From NCBI RefSeq assembly GCF_900258515.1, contig NZ_LT984884.1, positions 2,787,696 to 2,851,695 of the forward strand: 64,000 nt of DNA. The letters run 5' to 3'. The notes under the pieces are model-generated. The model was given only the letters and a program-made list of their open reading frames with translations. It searched no databases and was not told the origin of the DNA. Both the position numbers and the translations under genes were made by a program. This DNA comes from Lentibacillus sp. Marseille-P4043. GTDB taxonomy: Bacteria; Bacillota; Bacilli; Bacillales; Amphibacillaceae. Below, one piece after another: positions 18,255-26,838 of this stretch; the first letter of the stretch is position 1; each line of letters starts with the position of its first letter.

Positions 18255-18423
18255 ACCTTTTTTAAAATTTTTTTTAGTAACAGCAGGAAATCAACCATTT
18301 TTGTCGTATAGATATAGTATTAGCAGGTAATGACGGCCTGCAAGCATATTTCCATAAATAGGGAAAAATCATAGCAAAAGTTAATTAAAATTCAATAATA
18401 ACCTAAAAAAAACGATCTTATTG

Positions 18424-18452
18424 TTGAATTTTGTTGCAAACTCCGTTATTAT
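18424..18452 (+). promoter_or_regulatory. Putative sigma-A promoter of hbs
   Basis: TTGAAT (18424-18429) and TATTAT (18447-18452) are separated by 17 bp. The inferred leader is about 115 nt. Confidence 0.45.
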
Positions 18453-18576
18453 AAGCCTTGTCATCCTTGAAAAAGATGGCATTTAAGTATAAAAGAAGGC
18501 TAATTGGTTAACAAATGAAACAAGATTAATTATTTGTTCCAATGTCGATTGAAACTTTTGGGAGGAGGTGAATGTC

Positions 18577-18849
18577 ATGAATAAAACAGACTTAGTAAAT
18601 GCAGTTGCTGAAAAAAGCGAGCTTTCTAAGAAAGATGCTACAAAAGCTGTCGATGCAGTTTTTGAATCTGTCATGGATTCACTTAAAAACGGTGAAAAAG
18701 TACAGCTAATTGGATTCGGAAACTTTGAAGTGCGTGAGCGTTCAGCTCGTAAAGGACGTAATCCACAAACTGGGGAAGAAATTGAAATTCCAGCAAGCAA
18801 AGTTCCTGCGTTTAAACCAGGTAAGGCCCTAAAAGATACAGTAAAATAA
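18577..18849 (+). CDS. hbs: Nucleoid-associated DNA-binding protein HBsu
   Basis: The 90-residue HU-family protein binds and bends DNA as a homodimer and is the major nucleoid protein of Bacillaceae. The DNA-binding arm [20 protein letters not shown] is intact, as is the [13 protein letters not shown] signature. The ATG at 18577 follows a very strong GGAGGAGGTG ribosome site, fitting a highly expressed protein. Flanked by its own promoter and terminator. Confidence 0.97.
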   Translation: MNKTDLVNAVAEKSELSKKDATKAVDAVFESVMDSLKNGEKVQLIGFGNFEVRERSARKGRNPQTGEEIEIPASKVPAFKPGKALKDTVK

Positions 18850-18866
18850 TTGATTTACATAGGGCG

Positions 18867-18903
18867 AAAGAGGGTGCGTTTATAACGCACCCTCTTTCTG
18901 TTT
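18867..18903 (+). terminator. Strong Rho-independent terminator of hbs
   Basis: AAAGAGGGTGCGTT pairs perfectly with AACGCACCCTCTTT around a 3-nt loop, then TCTGTTT. Confidence 0.9.
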
Positions 18904-18973
18904 ACTCTATTATGATTGGCTCACAGACCCAATTCTTGATATAGTGTAGAAGTATAGATTAGGAGGAGTTCAA

Positions 18974-19192
18974 ATGGATAATGCAAACACAGATTTTTTT
19001 GTAATTAAAGCATTAGAAGATGGTGTTAATGTCATTGGATTAACAAGGGGAACAGATACACGCTTTCACCATGCGGAAAAACTGGATAAAGACGAGGTAA
19101 TGATCGCCCAATTTACAGAACATACATCAGCTGTAAAAGTTAGGGGGAAAGCGATCATCCAAACAAGCCATGGACAACTGGACAATGATTAA
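18974..19192 (+). CDS. mtrB: Tryptophan-responsive RNA-binding attenuation protein TRAP
   Basis: The 72-residue protein forms an 11-subunit ring that, with tryptophan bound, wraps (G/U)AG-repeat RNA. The RNA-contact residues correspond to K36, K55 and R57 (Lys37, Lys56 and Arg58 in the B. subtilis numbering, which is one higher). The stretches [14 protein letters not shown] and [14 protein letters not shown] are typical. The ATG at 18974 follows AGGAGGAG. In B. subtilis the gene folE (mtrA) sits just upstream; here it is missing and mtrB follows the hbs terminator directly. The trp operon is also not in its usual place in this window, so TRAP targets must lie elsewhere. Confidence 0.95.
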   Translation: MDNANTDFFVIKALEDGVNVIGLTRGTDTRFHHAEKLDKDEVMIAQFTEHTSAVKVRGKAIIQTSHGQLDND

Positions 19193-19239
19193 TATTTTCA
19201 CTTTATTGTTCGTCTGTTTATGATTTGTCGATAAAATTA

Positions 19240-19248
19240 TGCTATAAT
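19240..19248 (+). promoter_or_regulatory. Extended -10 promoter of hepS-menG-hepT
   Basis: TGCTATAAT is a perfect extended -10 element. No strong -35 box accompanies it, as is usual for this class. A 12-bp direct repeat TGTCGATAAAAT brackets the start region (19226-19237 and 19292-19303). Confidence 0.5.
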
Positions 19249-19361
19249 GACAGATGGAAAATTCAAAGGCGAAAAATATCTGTCTAACAGATGTCGATAA
19301 AATCTAGCGTCTAATAGGCTAGAGTTTGTTTATACAGAAGAAAGGGCTTGGTGATGGCGTT

Positions 19362-20159
19362 TTGAGTACATCAGGTATGGAACTTGAAAATATAAAGACT
19401 TTGATTGAAACCAAAATCCAGCATACATATCTTGAAAAATACATTAAAAAGCCCGTGCTTGATGACGAGAAATTAATGATTTTAATATCCATTATCGATA
19501 ATACAACATTATCAGATGCAAAAAAAAAGCAATATATCATCACAACCATGCTAGTTCAGATTGCACTTGATACACATGATCAAGTAATAAAAGTTACACA
19601 ACCGGATGAGGAAAAACAACAAAAACAGCAAAAGCAACTTACTGTTTTAGCTGGTGATTATTATAGTGGGTTGTACTATTCCTTACTTGCAGAAGCCGGA
19701 GACTATGATATGATTCATGTCCTTGCATCCGCGATTAAAGAGATCAATGAATATAAAATGAAACTATATTATTTAGAAGCAAACTCATTTCTGTCATTTA
19801 TCAAGTTAACCCAGAAAATAGAATCCCTCTTATTTGTTCATGTTGCTGAACATGTTAAGGAATTCGCGGTTAAAAATGTTATCGAAGAATGGCTATTGGC
19901 TAGTAAATTGCTACAGGAAAGGGAGCATGTTACCAAAGAAGGTTACTCCCCTTTACTTGATCTATGGTTTAGTCAATCTCGTGCGGACGCCTATTCGACT
20001 ATGGTCAAAACTGTTGAGACGATTACCAATCGTACACTACAGCATATTGAGCAAATATTACCGCAGCTTCCAGGCTATCATACCAGCTTAAAAAACCATA
20101 TTTTCAATCAAATCAAGAGAAATTTGAACAAACAAACTACAAAAGCGGAAGAAGGGTAA
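19362..20159 (+). CDS. hepS: Heptaprenyl diphosphate synthase component 1
   Basis: The 265-residue small, non-catalytic subunit of the two-component heptaprenyl diphosphate synthase partners with HepT to make the C35 side chain of menaquinone-7. The conserved core QLTVLAGDYYSGLYYSLLAE followed by AIKEINEYK identifies the family. The sequence otherwise diverges quickly, as is normal for HepS. The start is uncertain: TTG at 19362 follows GGTGAT with good spacing; the ATG at 19377 is the alternative. The stop is followed directly by menG, forming the hepS-menG-hepT cluster. Confidence 0.88.
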   Translation: MSTSGMELENIKTLIETKIQHTYLEKYIKKPVLDDEKLMILISIIDNTTLSDAKKKQYIITTMLVQIALDTHDQVIKVTQPDEEKQQKQQKQLTVLAGDYYSGLYYSLLAEAGDYDMIHVLASAIKEINEYKMKLYYLEANSFLSFIKLTQKIESLLFVHVAEHVKEFAVKNVIEEWLLASKLLQEREHVTKEGYSPLLDLWFSQSRADAYSTMVKTVETITNRTLQHIEQILPQLPGYHTSLKNHIFNQIKRNLNKQTTKAEEG

Positions 20160-20162
20160 ATG

Positions 20163-20885
20163 ATGCCACAACAGTCGAAAGAAGAACGTGTCCACCACGT
20201 CTTTGAAAAAATATACGATAACTATGACTCCATGAATTCAATCATTTCCTTTCAGCGCCATAAGGCATGGCGGAAAGATGTCATGAATCGAATGCAGGTT
20301 AAACAGGGAGCAAAAGCACTGGACGTCTGCTGTGGTACAGGAGATTGGTCCATTTCACTGGCTAAGAAAATTGGGCCAGATGGGGAAGTTATCGGGCTCG
20401 ATTTTAGCGAAAACATGCTTACAGTAGCTAAAGAAAAGCAGAAGAAAACATTTCCGATGAAGCAACTCAGCTTTATGCATGGAAACGCCATGGATCTTCC
20501 GTTTGCTGATGATTCATTTGATTATGTAACCATTGGGTTCGGATTACGGAATGTCCCAGACTATATGACTGTATTAAAAGAATTATACCGTGTTGTTAAA
20601 CCACATGGCAAAGTGGTATGCTTGGAAACGTCCCAGCCGACAATGATTGGATTTAGACAGGGCTATTATTTTTATTTTCGTTTTATCATGCCTTTCATTG
20701 GACGACTCTTCGCAAAAAGCTACCAAGAGTATGCATGGTTGCATGAATCAGCTAAAGGATTTCCAGGCAAAAAAGAATTAAAGCATATGTTTCAAGAAGC
20801 AGGATTTTCTCATGTCCAAGTGAAGAGCTATACGGGTGGTGTAGCAGCAATGCATATGGGATATAAAGAGGAAACAAAAGCGTAA
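20163..20885 (+). CDS. menG: Demethylmenaquinone methyltransferase
   Basis: The 240-residue UbiE/MenG-family SAM-dependent methyltransferase makes the last step of menaquinone synthesis. SAM-binding motif [12 protein letters not shown] (near residue 50), [17 protein letters not shown] and the family signature [11 protein letters not shown] are visible. ATG at 20163 was preferred to 20160 because GAAGGG is six rather than three bases away. The last residues EETKA and the stop codon lie at the edge of an AAAAGCG repeat, so the C-terminal tail appears to be contributed by repeat DNA. Confidence 0.94.
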   Translation: MPQQSKEERVHHVFEKIYDNYDSMNSIISFQRHKAWRKDVMNRMQVKQGAKALDVCCGTGDWSISLAKKIGPDGEVIGLDFSENMLTVAKEKQKKTFPMKQLSFMHGNAMDLPFADDSFDYVTIGFGLRNVPDYMTVLKELYRVVKPHGKVVCLETSQPTMIGFRQGYYFYFRFIMPFIGRLFAKSYQEYAWLHESAKGFPGKKELKHMFQEAGFSHVQVKSYTGGVAAMHMGYKEETKA

Positions 20886-20954
20886 GCGCCCGTTTAGTGA
20901 CGTACGGAGTTGAGCGAAGTATCGCTAGGCGCTGGAGTTGGCTATAGCTATTTT
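20876..20954 (+). repeat. AAAAGCGTAAGC repeat B3 (possible, divergent)
   Basis: Begins AAAAGCGTAAGCGCCC inside the last codons of menG. An internal inverted pair AGCG...TCGCT and GGCGCTGG follow. Only the first 16 bp resemble repeats B1 and B2, so membership is tentative. Confidence 0.4.
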
Positions 20955-21023
20955 AGCGGTCAACATGCTATACTTTCTTAGCTTTTAACAAAACAATAGT
21001 ACGAGAATTTAAAGGTGACATGC

Positions 21024-21995
21024 ATGAAAATAGCTAAAATATATGGATTTTTAAAAAAAGACTTAGATCGAATTGAAGTGGCGTTAAATAACGTAATACA
21101 AGCTGAACACCCTGTATTACGAAAAGCATCGACCCAATTGTTAGAAGCGGGCGGAAAACGAATTCGTCCCGTCTTTGTTCTGCTGTCTGGACAATTTGGC
21201 AACTATGATATGGAACGAATGAAGACGGTAGCTGTCTCCCTTGAATTGATTCACATGGCTACACTTGTTCATGACGATGTAATTGATGACGCAGAATTAC
21301 GACGGGGGAAACCGACAATCAGGCAAATGTATGATAATCGGGTCGCAATGTATGCAGGCGATTACATATTAGCTCGATCCTTAGAAAGCATTACTTCATT
21401 ACGAAAACCAAATGCACATCTCGTGCTGTCCAAGACAATTGTCGAAGTGTGTATTGGGGAAATTGAACAAATTAAAGATAAATACGACTGGAGCCAGCAA
21501 CTGCGCGATTATTTACGCAGGATCAAGCGGAAAACGGCTCTGTTAATTGCAACAAGCTGTAAATTAGGCGCGATTGCCGCGGATGTACCAGAAGAAATTG
21601 CCAACAAATTATACAGGTATGGGTATTACATTGGCATGTCTTATCAAATAATTGATGACATCCTTGATTTCACATCATCAGCTACTGAACTTGGCAAACC
21701 AGCTGGGCACGATTTACTTCAAGGGAACATTACCTTACCTGTTTTATATGCAATGCAAGACGAAACATTTTATGCCTTATTAAAAGAAGCATTTGCTAAT
21801 CCGGATACGGTAAATGAAGCACACATGCATGACCTTGTTCGAAATTTAAATCAAACAAATGCCATTTCATGTTCCTATCAGTTAAGTGATCTTTATTTGA
21901 AAAAGGCTTTAGCCATTGTCGATCAGTTACCAAATAATAAAGCAAAAAACACGTTACGAGACATTGCAAAATACATTGGGAAAAGGCGTTCATAA
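21024..21995 (+). CDS. hepT: Heptaprenyl diphosphate synthase component 2 (catalytic)
   Basis: The 323-residue trans-prenyltransferase is the catalytic partner of HepS. Both Asp-rich motifs are intact: DDVIDD (about residue 88) and DDILD (about 215). GGKRIRPVFVLLSG forms the isopentenyl diphosphate site. The product should be the C35 chain of menaquinone-7, inferred from the partner gene hepS in the same cluster. The ATG at 21024 follows AAAGGTGA. ndk follows after 76 bp. Confidence 0.95.
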   Translation: MKIAKIYGFLKKDLDRIEVALNNVIQAEHPVLRKASTQLLEAGGKRIRPVFVLLSGQFGNYDMERMKTVAVSLELIHMATLVHDDVIDDAELRRGKPTIRQMYDNRVAMYAGDYILARSLESITSLRKPNAHLVLSKTIVEVCIGEIEQIKDKYDWSQQLRDYLRRIKRKTALLIATSCKLGAIAADVPEEIANKLYRYGYYIGMSYQIIDDILDFTSSATELGKPAGHDLLQGNITLPVLYAMQDETFYALLKEAFANPDTVNEAHMHDLVRNLNQTNAISCSYQLSDLYLKKALAIVDQLPNNKAKNTLRDIAKYIGKRRS

Positions 21996-22071
21996 GTCGT
22001 TGTCATATTTGCAAAAATTTGTTAGAATTTAAAAGGCTGTACTAATTATACATACTAGAAGAGGTGGAAAG

Positions 22072-22518
22072 ATGGAGAAAACATTTTTAATGGTAAAACC
22101 TGACGGAGTTCAACGTAATTTAATCGGAGAGATTGTTAATCGATTCGAGCGAAAAGGCTTTCAATTAGCTGGAGCTAAGTTAATGACTATTTCTAATGAT
22201 TTGGCTGAAAACCATTATGGAGAACATAAAGAACGTCCTTTCTTTGGTGAATTGGTTGATTTCATTACTTCCGGACCTGTGTTTGCAATGGTTTGGGAAG
22301 GGGAAAATGTTATCGCAACTGCACGTGAAATGATGGGAAAAACAAATCCTCAGGAAGCTGCACCTGGAACAATCCGTGGTGACTTCGGTGTTACTGTTGG
22401 TAAAAACGTTATTCATGGTTCTGACTCACCAGAAAGTGCTGAACGTGAAATCAACCTATTTTTTGACGGAAGCGATGTTTTAACCTATTCGAAACAAGAT
22501 AGCGCATGGATTTATTAA
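22072..22518 (+). CDS. ndk: Nucleoside diphosphate kinase
   Basis: The 148-residue enzyme transfers phosphate between nucleoside tri- and diphosphates through a phosphohistidine. The N-terminal [18 protein letters not shown] and the active-site [16 protein letters not shown] (His near residue 115) are typical. The ATG at 22072 follows GAGGTGG. Own terminator; the order hepT-ndk-cheR-aroF is as in B. subtilis. Confidence 0.97.
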   Translation: MEKTFLMVKPDGVQRNLIGEIVNRFERKGFQLAGAKLMTISNDLAENHYGEHKERPFFGELVDFITSGPVFAMVWEGENVIATAREMMGKTNPQEAAPGTIRGDFGVTVGKNVIHGSDSPESAEREINLFFDGSDVLTYSKQDSAWIY

Positions 22519-22520
22519 AC

Positions 22521-22553
22521 AAAAACCTCCGTTTAAAACGGAGGTTTTCCTTT
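22521..22553 (+). terminator. Rho-independent terminator of ndk
   Basis: AAAACCTCCGTTT pairs with AAACGGAGGTTTT, then CCTTT. Confidence 0.8.
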
Positions 22554-22571
22554 AAGTAGAGGAGAAGAGAA

Positions 22572-23345
22572 ATGGCTGAGGATTACATACATTTTATTGC
22601 ACGTATCAAACAAAAGCTTGGCATTGATTTAAGGTTGTATAAAGAGGCCCAAATGAAACGCCGACTCACATCACTAAGAAACAAACGTGGATATGCTGAT
22701 TTTGATACATATTATCAAGCATTAGACACTAATGAACAATTGTTACAGGAATTCATTGATCGATTGACAATTAATGTTTCTGAATTCTATCGTAATCCGA
22801 AGCGTTGGGATGTACTACAGAAGAAAATCCTTCCTTTGTTGCTGGAAAAGAAACAGAAATTATCCATCTGGAGTGCTGCCTGTTCAACAGGCGAAGAGCC
22901 CTATAGCATCGCTCTAATGGCAAACGAACATTTTCCTGATGCGGACGTACAAGTTCTCGCAACAGATATCGATGATACAGTATTGGAAAAAGCCAAACAA
23001 GGTATTTATCCAGCGCAAGCATTAAAGGACTTGCCGAAGCAGATGAAGGAAAAATACTTTACAGAAGAACATGGGTTATATCACATCGATAAACATATTA
23101 AACGAAAGATTACATTCAAACGACATAACTTGTTAGCCGACCGTTATCCCAGCGGCAATGATCTTATCGTCTGCCGCAATGTGCTAATCTATTTTACGGA
23201 CCAGGCGAAAGAAACAATCTATAAAAATTTTAGTGATTCGTTAGTTGAAAATGGTGTGTTGTTTGTTGGTAGTACCGAACAAATTTTCAGTCCCAACAAA
23301 TACGGTTTAGCTTTACAAGATACATTTTTTTACCAAAAAGAATAA
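22572..23345 (+). CDS. cheR: Chemotaxis protein methyltransferase CheR
   Basis: The 257-residue enzyme methylates glutamates on chemoreceptors with SAM, giving adaptation in chemotaxis. An N-terminal all-alpha CheR domain (about 1-75, LYKEAQMKRRLTSLRNKRG) precedes the SAM-binding domain with SAACSTGEEPYSIAL, a LATDIDDTVL stretch and CRNVLIYF. The ATG at 22572 follows GAGGAGAAG. As in B. subtilis, it is apart from the other che genes, between ndk and the aro operon. Confidence 0.95.
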   Translation: MAEDYIHFIARIKQKLGIDLRLYKEAQMKRRLTSLRNKRGYADFDTYYQALDTNEQLLQEFIDRLTINVSEFYRNPKRWDVLQKKILPLLLEKKQKLSIWSAACSTGEEPYSIALMANEHFPDADVQVLATDIDDTVLEKAKQGIYPAQALKDLPKQMKEKYFTEEHGLYHIDKHIKRKITFKRHNLLADRYPSGNDLIVCRNVLIYFTDQAKETIYKNFSDSLVENGVLFVGSTEQIFSPNKYGLALQDTFFYQKE

Positions 23346-23351
23346 ACACGA

Positions 23352-23386
23352 AATACTCTTGCCGGATCATGTCAAGAGTATTTTTG
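23352..23386 (+). terminator. Rho-independent terminator of cheR
   Basis: AATACTCTTG pairs with CAAGAGTATT, followed by TTTG. A mobile element begins 18 bp downstream. Confidence 0.8.
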
Positions 23387-23403
23387 TATGTTTCTTTGTA
23401 TAA

Positions 23404-24068
23404 GGCTCTTTTCGCCATGTTTGTTACTTCTTTATTTCGCAGTTGATATATAATGCGCAGTAATGAAGTTCTCTTTGGTGACACTTTCTTCCCGTTCCAA
23501 TGGTATATGAGTACTTGGATTCGCTCCGTCAGAATACTTCGCTTTCCATGGGCACGGCCTCAGCCTCCTCGGAAGCAAAGAACGCTTCCTTGAAAAAGAA
23601 ATCCACTTTTTCTGCGTGCGATGTAATACCACTGGAGTTTTCCTTGTCCTGCGGGGTCTTCGGACTCGTGCTGTTCCCATAGGACAAGGAATGCTTCGGC
23701 AGCGTTACATCGCACGCAGAAAATCGAACTGTATTTTCAAGGAGTCTACGTATTCTGACTCCGCTAGTAGAAGTTCCCTAATTTTTGTGTAGATATAGCA
23801 TGTATATCAAGTAATAGCACCTACTAGAGAAGGGAAAACACGGAGACTCCTGCGGGAACAATGGTTTTCGGTGGGGCGAGTTAGCGCAGCCCCAGCACGT
23901 GTCTGAAGACTTCGAAGCGGCGGTTTTCCGCTTCGGAGGCTGAAGCCGCGCCCGCGGAAAGCGTAGTGTTTTCCCGTAGCGGTTGTCAAAGCTCCGAATT
24001 TGATTTCTAGTTATTGAGCATAATATATCTACTGTGTAAAAAACAAACAAACTTTAGATGAAAATTCC
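23404..24068 (+). mobile_element. MITE A3: full-length foldback element with a nested hairpin
   Basis: The left end GGCTCTTTTCGCCATGTTTG and the subterminal CGCAGTTGATATATAATGCGC match the family. The right end is decayed (CTTTAGATGAAAATTCC). Two GC-rich modules in inverted orientation fill the interior, at about 23523-23770 and 23822-23990. Module 1 is split by a nested insertion whose ends form a perfect 15-bp inverted repeat: CTGCGTGCGATGTAA (23612-23626) and its complement (23705-23719). The flanks show no convincing target duplication, so this copy is old. Open frames on either strand follow the palindromes and are not genes. This fills most of the gap between cheR and aroF. Confidence 0.65.
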
Positions 24069-24160
24069 TAATTTATTGAATTGATATATAGTAAGAACCC
24101 ATTTAGCGAAGGTCTAACTACCAAATAATGCGGGATAAATAAAATTTTTCATAAAATAAT

Positions 24161-24189
24161 GTCACATTTAGAATATGATATGGTATAGT
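24161..24189 (+). promoter_or_regulatory. Putative promoter of the aro operon
   Basis: TATAGT (24184-24189) with an extended TGG just upstream, and GTCACA (24161-24166) 17 bp before it as a weak -35. Confidence 0.5.
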
Positions 24190-24220
24190 AATACAAAATT
24201 GTTTTGATGGAGGATGAAAT

Positions 24221-25387
24221 ATGCGCTACTTAACTGCAGGAGAATCTCATGGGAAACAATTAACAGCAATCATCGAAGGTATTCCTTCAAATATGCCGTT
24301 GGTTAAAGAAGATATTAATGCCTCATTACTGCGCAGGCAAAAAGGCCACGGTCGCGGAAAACGAATGCAAATTGAGAAAGATCTAGTAGAAATCACGAGT
24401 GGTGTACGACATGGGTACACATTAGGGTCACCGATTTCGCTAGTAATACATAATGACGATTTTAAACATTGGATAGACATCATGGGGGAAGATCCAGTAG
24501 ATGAAGATGCAAAAATCAGGCGTACTGTATCCCGCCCACGTCCAGGACATGCCGATTTAAATGGAGCGTTAAAATATGGGCACCGTGATATGCGTAATGT
24601 ACTTGAACGTTCATCGGCGAGAGAAACAGCTGCTAGAGTTGCTGCTGGGGCTGTAGCCAAAACATTATTAAAACAGCTCGGAATTGACATAATCGGCTAT
24701 GTAAAAGAGATTGCCGGAATCCAAGCACAAGATGATCCATCACTTTCCATGGAAGAACGAATTGAAAAACAGGAAGCATCACCTGTAAGAACACTAGATA
24801 AAACAGTTGAAAAGCAAATGATGGATGCGATTGATCAGGCGAAAAAAGATGGTGATTCTATCGGTGGTGTTGTAGAAGTTTATGTGGAAGGAATGCCTGC
24901 TGGCGTAGGTTCATACGTACACTATGACCGCAAGCTTGATGGCAGAATTGCTGGTAGTGTAGCGAGTATTAATGCCTTTAAAGGTGTTGAATTTGGCATT
25001 GGCTTTGAAGCAGCACGTAAAAATGGTAGTGAGGTACATGATGAAATTGCTTGGAATAAACAAGATGGTTATTATCGTAAAACCAATCGACTAGGTGGTT
25101 TTGAAGGCGGAATGACAACAGGAATGCCAATTGTTGTAAAAGGGGTAATGAAGCCAATTCCTACGCTATATAAACCATTACAAAGCGTTGATATTGAGAC
25201 GAAAGAGCCATTTAATGCCAGCATTGAACGGTCTGACTCTTGTGCTGTACCGGCTGCTTCTGTCGTCATGGAACATGTTGTGGCATTTGAAATAGCACGA
25301 ACATTGCTGGAACAATTTCCGCATGACCAGTTTCCGAAGTTACAAAAAGCCGTGGAGGACTACCGCGAAGAAATAAGGTGTTTTTGA
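24221..25387 (+). CDS. aroF: Chorismate synthase
   Basis: The 388-residue FMN-dependent enzyme converts 5-enolpyruvylshikimate-3-phosphate to chorismate, the last shikimate step (aroC in E. coli naming). Signatures are [10 protein letters not shown] at the N-terminus, RPGHADLNG, the [18 protein letters not shown] stretch and [14 protein letters not shown] near the C-terminus. The ATG at 24221 follows ATGGAGG. It is first in the operon aroF-aroB-aroH-hisC-tyrA-aroE; its stop overlaps the aroB start by one base. Confidence 0.96.
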   Translation: MRYLTAGESHGKQLTAIIEGIPSNMPLVKEDINASLLRRQKGHGRGKRMQIEKDLVEITSGVRHGYTLGSPISLVIHNDDFKHWIDIMGEDPVDEDAKIRRTVSRPRPGHADLNGALKYGHRDMRNVLERSSARETAARVAAGAVAKTLLKQLGIDIIGYVKEIAGIQAQDDPSLSMEERIEKQEASPVRTLDKTVEKQMMDAIDQAKKDGDSIGGVVEVYVEGMPAGVGSYVHYDRKLDGRIAGSVASINAFKGVEFGIGFEAARKNGSEVHDEIAWNKQDGYYRKTNRLGGFEGGMTTGMPIVVKGVMKPIPTLYKPLQSVDIETKEPFNASIERSDSCAVPAASVVMEHVVAFEIARTLLEQFPHDQFPKLQKAVEDYREEIRCF

Positions 25388-26463
25388 TGAACAAATTGCT
25401 GATTAAAACGAGTACACATCCTTATTTTATTTATACTGGGGAAGATGTTCGCTTTTCTTTAAAGGAATTATTACCAAAAACGTATTCGTCTTTTTTTATT
25501 ATCACGGATGATCATGTTTCCAAATTATACCTTGATGATATACGAAATAATTTGCCCAATGACCAACGTGTGTTTCACTCGATTGTTCAACATGGCGAAC
25601 AATCGAAAAGTATGGAAACCTATCATGAATTGCTGACAGATGCCTTAACTTATGGGCTTGATAGACAGTCATTGATTATCGCCTTAGGTGGTGGTGTTGT
25701 CGGTGATGTTGCAGGTTTTGTTGCTGCAACCTATATGCGTGGTATTGATTACATTCAAGTACCAACCACCATATTAGCCCATGACAGTAGTGTTGGTGGA
25801 AAAGTTGCGATTAATCATGAATTAGGGAAAAATTTAATTGGCAGTTTCTACCCACCAAAAGCAGTAATCTATGATACATCTACTTTGCAAACACTAAACC
25901 CACGCGAGGTGCGTTCCGGATATGCGGAATTAGTAAAAGAAGCATTACTCGGCGATGAACAGTTTTTCAATGATCTAACAGAAATCAACCTTGCCTCGTT
26001 ATCAAGGGAACATTTAGAAAAGCATTTACAAAAAGGGATACACATCAAGGCAGGTATTGTAGAATCTGATGAAAAAGAAGCCGGCGTCAGAAAGTATTTA
26101 AATCTCGGCCATACACTCGGTCACGCATTGGAAGCTGAGCTAGGATATGGAAAATTAACCCATGGGGAAGCAGTAGCAATTGGTACGTTATTTGCACTAA
26201 AGGTGAGTGAGATTCTATTTTCTAGTAATCTCCCATATGACGATTTATATAAATGGTTGAAAAGAAATGATTACCCATTGTTACTAGAAGAGGTTAAAAC
26301 GAGTGCATTGATAGCAAAAATGAAATCAGATAAAAAGGTTATCAATGATAAAGTGCAGATGGTGTTATTAAAACAGACTGGTAACCCGACTGTAGCTGAA
26401 ATCAATGATCACGATCTTCAAGTGTTTTTAGAATCATTTTTAAGGGAGCTGGTTGATAAATGA
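25387..26463 (+). CDS. aroB: 3-dehydroquinate synthase
   Basis: The 358-residue NAD- and metal-dependent enzyme forms 3-dehydroquinate from DAHP, step two of the shikimate pathway. The dinucleotide motif GGGVVGDVAGFVAATYMRG, QVPTTILAHDSSVGGK and the metal-binding histidines in NLGHTLGHALE and HGEAV are visible. The ATG at 25387 shares its first base with the aroF stop (TGATG), indicating translational coupling; an ATG-less start at 25378 is unnecessary. Its end overlaps aroH by four bases. Confidence 0.95.
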   Translation: MNKLLIKTSTHPYFIYTGEDVRFSLKELLPKTYSSFFIITDDHVSKLYLDDIRNNLPNDQRVFHSIVQHGEQSKSMETYHELLTDALTYGLDRQSLIIALGGGVVGDVAGFVAATYMRGIDYIQVPTTILAHDSSVGGKVAINHELGKNLIGSFYPPKAVIYDTSTLQTLNPREVRSGYAELVKEALLGDEQFFNDLTEINLASLSREHLEKHLQKGIHIKAGIVESDEKEAGVRKYLNLGHTLGHALEAELGYGKLTHGEAVAIGTLFALKVSEILFSSNLPYDDLYKWLKRNDYPLLLEEVKTSALIAKMKSDKKVINDKVQMVLLKQTGNPTVAEINDHDLQVFLESFLRELVDK

Positions 26464-26834
26464 TACGTGGTGTTCGAGGAGCAACGACAGTCCAAGCTAA
26501 TGAAGAGAATCAGATTGTAACAAATACAAAAAGTCTTGTTGAAGATATGGTTCTTAAAAATAATATAGAGGTTGATTCTATTTCACATGTTTTGATTTCT
26601 GTATCAGGCGAATTGAATGCTACCTTTCCAGCAAAATCACTCCGGCAAATACCTGGTTGGGTCTATGTCCCTGTAATGTGCATGCAAGAAATCGATGTAC
26701 CAAATAGTTTAGGTTACTGTATACGTGTCATGATGGTCGTCAATACAACGGTCAGACAAGAGGAAATAAAACACGTTTTTCATCATGAAGCAAAGCAATT
26801 ACGGCCGGATTTAATGCAAAGGTTAGGTGAGTAA
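26460..26834 (+). CDS. aroH: Chorismate mutase, monofunctional AroH type
   Basis: The 124-residue trimeric AroH-fold enzyme rearranges chorismate to prephenate. The N-terminal MIRGVRGATTVQAN, the central NATFPAKSLRQIPGW and LGYCIRVMMVVNT stretches carry the conserved active-site Arg and Cys residues. ATGA overlap with aroB shows coupling. In B. subtilis the trpEDCFBA genes follow; here hisC begins four bases after the stop. Confidence 0.94.
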   Translation: MIRGVRGATTVQANEENQIVTNTKSLVEDMVLKNNIEVDSISHVLISVSGELNATFPAKSLRQIPGWVYVPVMCMQEIDVPNSLGYCIRVMMVVNTTVRQEEIKHVFHHEAKQLRPDLMQRLGE

Positions 26835-26838
26835 AACA

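Noticed and set aside
23778..24050. Open frames on both strands in the cheR-aroF gap (for example 90 residues on the minus strand)
   Set aside because: They run through the GC-rich palindromes of element A3, have no ribosome sites and read similarly in several frames. Same reasoning applies to frames at 38180-38755, 45773-46154 and 59917-60283.
26835..26838. Degraded trp genes between aroH and hisC
   Set aside because: The gap is four bases, so no remnant can exist; the operon is cleanly absent.
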